NCBI RefSeq assembly: GCF_964340395.1
Contig: NC_135555.1
Coordinates: 12,572,746 to 12,636,745, forward strand
Reading direction: 5' to 3'
DNA length: 64,000 bases
Source: Glandiceps talaboti
Taxonomy: Eukaryota > Hemichordata > Enteropneusta > Spengelidae
In this document: piece by piece, positions 1 through 10,689 of the stretch
Position numbering within the stretch: the stretch's first letter is position 1
Layout of the letters: every line of letters begins with the position of its first letter
Translations under genes and position numbers: made by a program
The notes under the pieces: generated by a model
Database searches by the model: none
What the model was told of the DNA's origin: nothing
The model's input: the letters and a program-made list of their open reading frames with translations, nothing else

Positions 1-755
1 GGGTGAGCCATTGGTTACCAAAATATAAATGTACGGGTGGGCCATGGGTTACAAAAATATAAATGTATGGGTGAGCCATGGGTTACCAAAATATAAATGT
101 ATGGGTGAGCCATGGGTTACAAAAATATAAATGTATGGGTGAGCCATGGGTTTCCAAAATATATATGTATGGGTGAGCCATGGGTTACCAAAATATAAAT
201 GTATGGGTGAGCCATGGGTTACCAAAATATAAATGTATTGATAGGCCTTGAGTTTCCAAAATATAACTGTATGGGTGGACCATGGGTTTCAAAAATATAT
301 ATGTATGGGTGAGCCTTGAGTTTCCAAAATATAAATGTATGGGTGAGCCATGGCTTACCAAAATATAAATGTATTGATAGGCCTTGGGTTTCCAAAATAT
401 ATATGTATGGGTGGGCCTTGGGTTTCCAAAATATATATGTATGGGTGGGCCTTGAGTTTCCAAAATATATATGTATGGGTGAGCCATGGCTTACCAAAAT
501 ATAAATGTATGGGTGAGCCTTGAGTTTCCAAAATATAAATGTATTGATAGGCCTTGAGTTTCCAAAATATAAATGTATGGGTGGGCCATGGGTTACAAAA
601 ATATAAATGTACGGGTGGGCCATGGGTTACAAAAATATAAATGTATGGGTGAGCCTTGGGTTACCAAAATCTATGGGTGGGTCATTGTCACTGAAATCTA
701 AGTATATGGGTGGGCCTTGGGTTACCAAAATATAAATGTATGGTGGGCCTGTGGT
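1..755. repeat. 34-bp minisatellite
   Basis: About 22 head-to-tail copies of a 34-bp unit built on the core gggtgagccatgggttacca followed by aaatataaatgtat. Copies vary at a few positions (gagcc/gggcc, ttacc/tttcc, occasional tattgatagg variant). The array starts before the window and decays after about 670. Because 34 is not a multiple of three, reading frames cycle through the array and give several spurious 60-130 residue ORFs on both strands. Confidence 0.95.
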
Positions 756-2064
756 GACCATAAACCCACATATGGATGATATTCACTCGTTTCTGCAATT
801 TACATGCATGCAGTGATGATATGATGTAAATGTATGTTTATGTCATCACAGCCAGTCAGTATTTGTTGAAAGTATATTCACTAATACTGTAATAGTCATA
901 AAATTTATTTGAAAACAACACTCTGTGATAATCCTCTAGATGAAATTTGAATTACCTGGGTTGACAGCAAGCACGACCTGTGAAAACCTAAATCACTCAT
1001 TGAGTGTATTTCTAATCTCCACACTAATAGATATGATGTGTGTTCACCATGATTCCTCTAGGGAGGGTGCCAACCCCATCTTGATTCTGTGCTTCCCCCA
1101 AGGGATAACACATCAATGTGTAAGCTGGTTAACAGATAAAACTACCTCTAGGCCATTCATTTGCTCCACAATGCAGTCTTTACCCAAGAGTCCATCTTTA
1201 TGTTTACATTGAACTCACAACCTTTGAGAGTAACTCATATTTTTAGATGTTTTCAAATCATCGTAGGTTTGACTATTTGTTGATGCAGCAAGACTATTCA
1301 CACACAGAGAGAGTGAATCACTATTAGACTCCATGCATTGCATATCAGTGCGACCCGACCATAATTGTTATGAGATAAGGATTCATGCATTCATCTCATT
1401 TGAGTCAGTGTAAATGATATTGTGTGCGTAACATCTACCTGAGTTCTGCAGATATTTGTACATAAAATCTACCTGAATTCCCCTGGTATTTTTCTGGTGT
1501 TCTAAGTGACACCATAATTATGGTACAAAATGTATGCCAGCTTTACCATATATTTTCCTCTATCATTGTCACCAGAGCTCCCAACATGTAACAAAAACAC
1601 CGAAGTCATTGAGAAACATCGGAAAGGGCTCAATATGTGAAGTATCGACTCAATATGCATGCCCATTCTAATGGTTCAGTGTATTTTCACCATTTTGCGC
1701 AGTTTGTTTGTTTGTTTTATCTTTTATATATTATATATATTATACGACAGTATCAAATTCTAAGAACCAGTATTTATTATTTATTGATATTGATCGTTAT
1801 CGATTATTATGGAACAAGGTATGGGAAAATCTGTACAAGGTTTACCAGCTTTTTTCCCCCTCTGTTGCCATGGTTCCCTACCAAAACTATATGGTATGAT
1901 TCCAGTACCCAGGCATATTTATGCAAGCTTATACCAGATTTCCATCTCTGTCTAATACCAGGCTTCGCAATCTGTAGCAAAAACACTGAAAAATAATTGG
2001 AAAAGGACTCAAAGTGATAAAAGGAGAGTTGTAAAATATTTGTATTTTGTGATTTCATCTGTAG
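756..2064. other. Gene-free stretch upstream of the first visible zinc-finger exon
   Basis: No supportable exon, RNA gene or mobile element. The reading frame at 940-1212 lacks recognisable domains or convincing splice context. Stretches near 1537-1640 and 1914-2015 resemble each other (both contain a form of gtagcaaaaacac followed by ggaaagg-ctcaa) and may be an old duplication. This is probably an intron of the ZNF423/521-type gene, because the exon at 2065 opens after a canonical acceptor in the middle of a codon. Confidence 0.5.
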
Positions 2065-3764
2065 TTGATGAGTTTGAGGCTATTGGGCATCCGAGTAATG
2101 TCGTTACAGAAGACACACCGTCATCTAGTGGATTGAAGAGTGCTACATCAACTCATTCCAACCTATCAAGTCATTCTGATTGTATGGACGTTGGGGAAGG
2201 TACAGGTAAGGTTTTTTTTTTAAACAGATAACTATGATATTATGTGGTGTGGTGTGGTGTGGTGTGGTGTGTTGTGATGTGATGTGATGTGATGTGATGT
2301 GATGTGATGTGATATGACATGATTTGTTATTCCAATATTTAGTTCTATACAGATATCAACCAGTAGTTGATTTTCAAAGGGTTGCAGAAGCATAGATGAA
2401 TGATCAATCACTGTAGGACTTTGAGTTTGATGCTTATAATGCTCTGAGTATTAACTAAGTTTATGATTAGAATGCAGCATTCGTGTGTGGTCATTCTGCA
2501 GAATGATATTTCTGTGTCTACAATGATGTTAACATGAGTGATGGGCATAAGTGCATATCCAAATGTCATAGAGTAATGTGGCTGACAATATTGGTATTTT
2601 ACATAATGGGTTCTACAAATAGGATGATATGGTTGGGTTAAAGCTACTACATAGTACAATATGAGACACTGTTTTTTCATCCAAATAAATATACATGGAA
2701 TTCATTTGGTGTCGTATTCCTGTCAATTTATGACTTGTTGAAATGAGTATAAAATTAAACCGTATGCAGTGTTGTTTTCGTGATCTGATTTCATGTAAAC
2801 TATCATGCTTCTCTCCGATCCCAAATTTATGTCTGACATAAATGACATTTATTGATGACTCATCAAATCATCCATTTGTGTTGCTGAAAAGCAATTCAGG
2901 GCTTCTGGTTTACTAATGATAGCAAGATATTGTTTTAGCAAGAGTAAATAAGTAAAAACTAAACATCTATGGTATACAACTAGGAAATTACATTTTAAAC
3001 ACACGTCATACCAGATCTTTCTTTGTTCACATATTTTCTTGTGTCTGCCAAGATCTTCATTTGTTATGACTATGTAGGGAAATGATAGTTTCAAACCTCC
3101 ACTGTAATATGCTCCTGGTTTCCATTAATGTAGTTCTTGCCTCAGAATTAAAAATCTTTTACTTTTGCAGTCACTTTGTTCAACAAAAGTCAAATGTAAA
3201 ACCAGGGGTTACCATACAAATGTTTGAAATATAGATCAAATTTCATCAGTTGAGAATCCAATATGGCCGCCAAATACTGTATTATGGGAAAATAGAAGAT
3301 TGTCAGTTTCTTTGAAGACAGAACAAATGACTGCCAAATTTCTTTCATTATTTCAACAAAAGGACCCAGAAGAAACTGTCTTATAGCAACGTTTGGAGAG
3401 AATTGAAAAATTTGATTTTCAAGAATATTGGTCCCTCTACAAATACTGTTTTATGTTGAATTTCTTTTCTCTTTTGTAGCAAGTACTACTGATACCCATA
3501 GAGATGACACCAATGGAGATGACACTGCCATCATCAAGACAGAGACTGATGAAGAATCAGATATAGGATTGTGTGCAGACTTGGAAGAAGCAATGGATGA
3601 AGAAGATGATGAGGGGGAGGGGGAGGGGGAGGGGGAGGAAGAAGAGGAGGAGGAGGAAGAAGAAGAGATATATAAATGTGATAATTGCCATGGAACATTT
3701 TTAAGTCTTACGAATTTTATGGACCATCGGAATAATGAATGTTCAGAAGGTAATTTTTCTATAG

Positions 3765-3803
<39 letters not shown>

Positions 3804-3873
3804 GATGTATGTATGCATATATGTATGTAGGTATATATGTATGTAGGTATGTATGTATGTATGTATGTATGTA

Positions 3874-3904
<31 letters not shown>

Positions 3905-6900
3905 GCGTACATATGCGTGCATGAAGACATAATATTTTTGCCTGCATTTACATGTTACATAATAAGTTTGTTCCATAGTTTGTCTCTGTGACATTTTGTT
4001 TGAGTATGAATAGATCTGTCAAGCTTGTACTACTACTAATCTTTATGTAGTTTCATACAATTTTACAAACGTAGGGGTGGTTAATGATTTTTGAAAAAGA
4101 GAACATTCAAAGTTGTAGTGTTGAAGTTTGACAATTTACCAATGTGATTATATTTGACAATTTTTAGGCCATTGTATATTACAGTACAGTTTGCATGCAC
4201 TAAACAAAAGACAATAACATAACATTTAGTTTTCCATTATTAGTATTTGAACACTATTTTTCTAATCATTTTTGTCTTTCAGACTTTGATGAATCATTGT
4301 CTGCAGATATTGCAGGAACTTTCCACAACAAAACTGGTTCCCCAGACTCAATAGGTAAGAAAACTCCTTTACATTGACAGCAAGCAATAAAAGTGACAAA
4401 TTCACTATGGTTGAATCCCTGATAGCTGTAATTTTATTATCGTGTATTTTTTCCATTGAAAAATAGCCAAACCTTTATTGAGAAGTGGCTCATTTGGTCT
4501 ATTTACCTGTCACTTGTGGGTCCCTCTTCCCAAAACCAATTCGTCCCATACACTCGCACCACAGTCAACTCATCTCACCATTATCTCGTGCCATCTAACA
4601 GCCCTAAACTTGTCCAACAATGATACCCCAAGTATATAATAGTCTTTTCAATAAATAGTAGTATCAAAAAACATACATTTTGGGTCCAGAAATGCGCAGC
4701 CAAACATCCCAGACCACTGGACCAACGAAGCAATGAAACCATAAACTGGGCAGGCTATTCTTGTTTAGGTAACTTTAAAATGCTATCATCATGAGTTACA
4801 TTTTGAAATTGAATTCTGGCACCATTTATGCTGCAATCTAATATGATATAGGCAAACTTTAACTGACTCCTGTGTGCATGTCATGTGCAGTGTCAAGGTG
4901 CACAGTGCGAGTTGGCAGTGGGACGGATTAGTTTGGAATGAGTTGGTTTTGGGATGAGCTGACTAGCAACTGCATATGTTACATGAATTAACTGTATACA
5001 GGTGGTTGATTGTATGTGTACACTACACTGGCCTAGCGCCTGGTGTCCATCTGAAAACAATGAATGGTCCAGACATTAAAATTGGTTGTCAGCAAAGCGT
5101 AAAAATATGTTGGGTATTGATGAGCTAATCATATGAGCTTCAGCAAGTACAGGAACATGGCATGTGTAAATTCACAATACCAGTACCACTATTGGTAATA
5201 CTCTGTTTGGTGATAAAAGTCTTGTTATTACATGTGATTCAAATTTTAGAGAACCTTTGAAATATAACAAAACTGTGACAACAACATTGACATTTCTTGA
5301 ACTTGTTTATTTGTTACAGAGGGTGAGATGGTTTACAAGGTGAACCACGATGGTACAGAGGGTTATCTAGTTGGTGAACATAAAATGGATTACTCCTTCT
5401 CAGAACAGTATGAAGTTAGTCCTGGAGCCCTGCAGCCATACGCCTGTCAATTCTGTAACAAAGCCTTCTCCAGACTCACTTACTTGAAGAAACATGAACA
5501 AGTCCATAGTGAGCAAATGCCATGGAAGTGTAATTTCTGTAGCCGACTTTTCAAACACAAGAGAAGTCGTGACCGACATGTTAAGCTACATACAGGGGAC
5601 AAGAAATACCAGTGTCCACACTGCCAAGCTGCATTCGCTCGTAGTGATCATTTGAAAATTCACATCAAGACGCATAACTCTAGTAAACCATTCCAGTGTG
5701 TTTTGTGTAACCGTGGCTACACCACTGCTGCTGGACTGACAGCTCATTCTGTAAACCACCACAAAAACACATCGACCACCAAAGATAAAGAATTTAAATG
5801 TCTTCAGTGCAGTGTATCCTTCAGCTCGTCACAAGACTTGCAGATCCACGTTCTGACTCACGACGGCAACACTTCTAGAGAAAAAGTGATGCAGTGTACA
5901 TACTGTGCTGAGTTATTCCAAGGAAAGGAGTCATTGCTGAACCACATAGACAAGGCACACGGTCACGACAAACGTAACAAATGTCCCATATGTACAGAGT
6001 GTTTTCAGACTGTGGATTATCTGTACGACCACATGAACACACACAGTCAGACTGGCTCTAATAATGTCAAGTACAAGTGTCCATATTGCTCCAAGCAGGA
6101 ATTCCCAAGTGTAGCCGTGTTGAATATTCATCTGCAGACCATGCATAATGACAAGCCAGTAGAGAGTCATACATGTCAGTATTGTAATGAGGAATATCCC
6201 AGTTTGATCAATCTGACCGAACACATAAAGAATGTCCACAAACAAGCAAACAGTCCAGCGTTGGCATGCCAGTATTGCACCATGGAGTTTGAGACAGAGG
6301 TCACTCTGGAGAATCATGTTAGAAACATCCATGCTGTGACAGCTATGGCAGACAAGTGGTACTGTCAGCAGTGCATGATGGCATTCTCATCCGAAGCTAC
6401 CCTCCAAGAACATTTAGAAAGCGTGCATTCTACCTCCCAGCCTGCCATGTTCTCTTGTGATAGTTGTATGAAGGTCTACACAACACAGCCAATGCTGGAA
6501 GAACACATTGAAAGAACTCACAGGAAGCCGTTGGATACCATGAAGTATCCCTGCCCATACTGCATTGAGCAGAATCTATTCAATACCATTGAAGAGCTTC
6601 AAATACATGTTGAAGTTCAACACAGAAAGGAGGGTGCAATTGTCATAGCAACACCGGATGGAGAGGCTGCCAGTGTCCATAGCAACAGTGAAGTGATGGA
6701 GAATGATGTAATGTCAACCACTATGAGGCAAGAGAAGGAGATTATACAATGTCCTGATTGTCAGCTGACTTTCCAACACTTGGAAGAGTTACAGGGACAT
6801 TTGAAGACGCACATGAGGAGCTGTGCATCAGGTTGCAATACCTGTACATACTGTAGTGTAGAATTTAATACAGAGGAAGAAATGCAGAAACACATCGTCA

Positions 6901-9374
6901 CTCACTTTGTGTCTGTCAGTGTCGAGTACTGCTGTCAAAGCTGTGCCAAATCTTTCCCTAAACCCGATGAACTTCAGAAGCATTTATTTGACATTCATGC
7001 TCACCATCTTTATAAGTGTTCAATGTGTAAAGAAGTGTTTGATTCTAAGGTGGCCGTCCAAGTTCACTTTGCCATCAAACACAGCAATGAATGCAAGCTA
7101 TTCAAGTGTACAAAATGTGGAGTTGTCTTTCAGACTGAAAGTGATCTGCATCTCCATATTCGTATGGATCATCTGCATCATTCCACACGTATGTATCGGT
7201 GTCTCTTCTGTCATATGGCTTTCCATTCTGAGGTGGAGTTCCAGTGTCACCTTACGACACACAAGAAACAGTTTCAGTGCAACATGTGTAGTGCGTCGTT
7301 CCCAACTCAGCAAATGTTAGACATTCATACTGTTAATAAACATAATGAAATAGTCCACACTGCACTTCCCAAGCAAGATATCAAAGAAGTTACCATCAAA
7401 AAAGAGCCAGAGGAAGCAATAGAAACAACAACAATGCCAGAGAAGGCAACTGTGAAAACTAATGAAAAGGAGAAAAGTAAAACTCCTGAGTCTAAGAAAC
7501 AAGAGTGTGTTGATACACTTCAAGTAAGGAACATCGAACTGCCTCAGATACCTCAAGACCAGAAGAATCTAGGCACTTATCCATGTGATATCTGTGGAGT
7601 GGTGTTCACTGTCAAAATCTTACTGGAAAATCACCAGATTTTAGAACACAGTGACCAGCAACAGGGACTCCATCTTGGTGGCAATGTTGGAAAAGATTCA
7701 ATGCCGATTGGTGGAACTCTCTTTCAGTGTCCAATGTGTATGAAAACGTTCTCTTCTTCCGTCACACTACAGTCTCATCTCGGTGCACATCTTCTAGAAA
7801 TGGAACAACAGAAAATGCTGATAGCAAAACGTACCGCTAGTTTCTGCAGTATTTGTAAAGATATGATTATCTCAGAGACAGATTTTCTAAGTCATGCACA
7901 GAGACATAATAACGAGAAGTCATGTACTACAACTACTATAGATTGCGTAGTGTGTTTGCAGTCACTCACCAGTATGGCTGCATTGCAGCTGCATGCACGC
8001 TACCACACTCAAGCACAAGATGCTATCAAGTTATACCAGTGTTTTAACTGCCAGAGAAATTTTGATTCAACCATGAACTTGACTGTTGTCTTAGATGCGG
8101 GAGGTAAACCAAGTTACTGCTGTCGGGATTGTCAAAGTAAAACAGAATCAAGTGGTGAAAAACCAATATTTCGTTGTCCACGGTGCAAGGTCAAGTTCGA
8201 ATCCCAGGCAGAATTAGACACTCATATGTTGTCACACATACAGGGTAAGACTTACCAGTGTATTAAATGTCAGAAGACGTTTAGTACAGAGAAGGAAATA
8301 CAAATCCATGTGACAACACACATGATCGAGGAAGGTATGCATCATGAGTGTAAATTGTGTCAACATATTTTTGATTCTCCAGCTAAACTACAGTGTCATC
8401 TTATTGAACATACTTACCCAGATAAACAGTATGCATGTCATCGATGCAAGGCCATGTTTAGCTGTGCGGCTGATATACAATCGCATGCCATTGAACACGG
8501 TATGGATGCACGTCAGTTTAAATGCAGCCAGTGCCCACAAACATTCTTCTTTGATGCAGAACTTCAGAATCACTTTCTTACTCATTCTTCGGGACTCGTC
8601 ACAGTGTCACCAGTTCCACCTACCGTTGCTACATCCACAGCTGCAACATCACCGCAGTCGGCCAGTGAATTCCAATGCTCTGAATGCGCAAGAGTGTTCT
8701 CCTCCAGCACTAACCTGCAAAACCACATGAAAATCCATGCTGCAAAAGATAAAACTTTCAAATGTTCATTATGTCCTGAAGTCTTCTCCACAACTGTTGA
8801 GATGCAACAACATTATTTCCGCACACATTCCGAGTCAGAATTGGGAGTGAGGAAGAAAACGTACAAGTGTGCGCAATGCCGTCAAGTTTTTCCATGTATG
8901 AGTAACTTACAAGGACATATGCGTATACACACACAAGGAAAGAAATATCCCTGCTCCATTTGTAACAAAGTATTTGCATTGGCTAGAAATCTGACGATTC
9001 ACATGCGATCTCACAGTGGTGAGAAGCCCTACCAATGTCCACTGTGCGATAAACGATTTGCCCGCAAAGAAAATAGAAAAGTCCACTTGAAAGCTCACAG
9101 TGGTTTGAAACCGTTTATGTGTCCACATTGTGGTAAAATGTTCTCCAGGAAATGTCATGTGAAAGATCACATGAGAACACATTCTAATGCAGCAGTAACG
9201 TATGGATGCAGTATGTGTGACGATGACTTCACTCATATACAGGCACTGCAAGATCACGTCAAACTTATGCACCAAACTGATGATGAAAACAAAAGTGAAG
9301 CCAGTCCAAATGGTAGCCACCCAGACATCAATGAATGTGATGAAGATGATGATATTAGTGAAGAGCCATGTTAG
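2065..9374 (+). CDS. ZNF423/ZNF521 (Oaz) family multi-C2H2 zinc finger transcription factor, 5' incomplete
   Basis: Likely a nuclear DNA-binding and co-factor protein. Vertebrate relatives bind EBF/Olf-1 and SMAD proteins and regulate BMP responses and neural or haematopoietic differentiation. I read four exons with continuous phase: 2065-2205, 3480-3749, 4283-4354 and 5320-9374 (stop at 9372-9374). All three introns are phase 1 with GT-AG ends; visible coding is about 1511 residues. Exon 3480-3749 has an acidic Glu-rich run, then a first finger (YKCDNCHGTF...). The last exon carries about 37 C2H2 fingers. Its first three are closely ZNF423/521-like (FSRLTYLKKHEQ, CSRLFKHKRSRDRH, FARSDHLKIH), as are later blocks (FDSPAKLQCHLIEH, CPQTFFFDAELQNH). 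A finger-free linker at residues 673-752 of the last exon contains IKKEPEE, a possible SUMO site. Seven fingers follow the point where vertebrate proteins end, three of them joined by TGEKP-like linkers, then an acidic tail. The true start is upstream: the 2065 exon opens with two bases of a split codon. Family assignment is strong; it is probably a single co-orthologue of both vertebrate genes. Confidence 0.93.
2244..2324. repeat. Pentanucleotide microsatellite (GTGGT)n then (GTGAT)n
   Basis: About five GTGGT units merge into about nine GTGAT units, just after the donor at 2206 in an intron of the ZNF423/521-type gene. The switch between two related 5-mers suggests a point mutation that spread through part of the array. 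Confidence 0.9.
3766..3906. repeat. Compound (GT)n / (GTAT)n microsatellite
   Basis: Intronic simple repeat starting 16 bp after the donor at 3750. A GT run is followed by GTAT tetramers with interruptions. It produces His/Thr-rich and Val/Cys-rich spurious reading frames on both strands. Confidence 0.92.
4470..4990. mobile_element. Decayed foldback element (MITE-like) in the intron before the main exon
   Basis: The segment around 4535-4570 (cccaaaaccaattcgtccca, then actcgcac) is recovered in inverted orientation around 4905-4975 (gtgcgagttg, gggacgg, ttggttttgggatgag). The arms differ by several substitutions and small indels, so this is an old inverted-repeat element. No terminal motif or target duplication could be fixed. 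Confidence 0.4.
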
Positions 9375-9960
9375 ATATCACTTTTACTTTCAATGGCAAA
9401 AATTTGAGATAAACAAAACGGTGGCCATTTGTGTAGGATGAGTAAACTTACTTGCAGTTAGGGAGTCTAACATTCCTATGATCAATATTTCCCTGAATGT
9501 AACTCCCTAGCTTGAATGTAAATGTTTAGTGTATTGTACTACATTTATACATTCCAATTTCCAATTTTTTGCTGATATTTTTAGAAATTCAAATAATCTT
9601 TTAGTCGTCATAATATATTCAATTTGTCAAACATGTTACATCTGATTCACAAAGTGATAACACTATTCTGTGTTTGTGGAAGCCAGGTAACACCAAGATT
9701 AAAAGTGGTGTAATTTCCTATATGCTGTACCATAATTTTGCTTGGACACCCCTGTAAAATGACAGGGGTCTCAGAGTTTGACTTTTAACTGCCTTTAGCT
9801 GAAAATGTTGGTATTTATTTTCAGTGATGTTGAGAAAGACAATGAAAATGTTGTGTTTTCAAAAATAATTCTGTACCAGAAATATAAATTATTATATGAA
9901 TAGTGCTCATCGCAGAAAAACTTATTTCGAAAGTAGAGTATAATAAAAGTGTCTTATGTA
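9375..9960 (+). other. Putative 3' UTR of the ZNF423/521-type gene
   Basis: Non-coding sequence after the stop at 9372-9374. It has a small GC-rich hairpin (ACCCCTG at 9748-9754 pairing with CAGGGGT at 9763-9769) and the first AATAAA hexamer at 9942-9947. Further AATAAA hexamers at 10504-10509 and 11079-11084 allow longer 3' ends. The sequence alone does not decide which is used. Confidence 0.5.
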
Positions 9961-10475
9961 TAAAATACTACTCTGGCAATTGAGGTCTCGGTTTACTAAG
10001 GTAGACACAAACTAAAACTATTGTTCTATTACACAAGTGGGTTAATGCCGTGCCTCTGTTGTACGAATCTAGCCATACTGAAATCAAGATATAGTGTAAA
10101 CATTGAAAGTCCCTAAAAATGTACACTGTAAGATTATGGAAGTCATCAGAAACGTCACCCTACTGTGAGTATAATTAAACCCCAACATCTATTCAAAGCT
10201 TCTATCAACTGTCACAACAATAGTTTTACATGTAGTTTGTGTCTATCTTAGTAAACCAAAACCTCATACCAGTAGAGTAGTATATTGACGTCGGTGATGA
10301 TTTTAAATGTTGTAATTTGACATTCTGTAATTTATGTAGAAAAGCAACAATACATATTACTATTTGTAGACCCATCAACCGAGACGACGACCTTTTAAAT
10401 TGTAAAGGGATTTTCAACCCTTCCAAATTAATTTTATATTGCTGCATTGTAAATACAACATAAAGTGTTAGTTAA

Positions 10476-10680
10476 ACCCTTTCATTCCTAGAGACGACAT
10501 TGGAATAAATAGAAACTTGATTGTAAGAACATTTTCTAAAATTTAAGAATATTACTTCATTGGGAAGTAATATTTCTTGAATTCTGGTCTAAAATAAAGT
10601 TGATCTTTTTCCAAAAATTACAGAGAAACAAGAATTTTTGTTCAAAAATTTTGGCGGGAAAGTTTCTAGTCCTGAAAGGG
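10476..10680. mobile_element. piggyBac-like foldback MITE flanked by TTAA
   Basis: The left arm (accctttcattcctaga from 10476) is approximately repeated inverted at the right end (tctagtcctgaaaggg, ending 10680). A second inverted pair lies in the centre (gaatattacttc / gaagtaatattt near 10550-10573). TTAA flanks both ends at 10472-10475 and 10681-10684. TTAA target sites and ends beginning CCC are piggyBac features, although the left end has one extra A. It is non-coding and about 205 bp long. It would lie within the 3' UTR if the distal poly(A) signal is used. Confidence 0.5.
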
Positions 10681-10689
10681 TTAACTGGA

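Noticed and set aside
185-623. Overlapping His/Tyr-rich ORFs near the window start
   Set aside because: Translations of the 34-bp minisatellite in rotating frames.
940-1212. 90-residue plus-strand ORF upstream of the ZNF423/521-type exons as a possible first exon
   Set aside because: Does not contain the family's conserved basic N-terminal motif and has no donor giving the required phase-1 junction.
2040-2064. ATG at 2040 as the start of the ZNF423/521-type protein
   Set aside because: A good acceptor (ttcatctgtag) ends at 2064 in the middle of a codon, so the exon more likely continues from an upstream exon; cDNA would decide.
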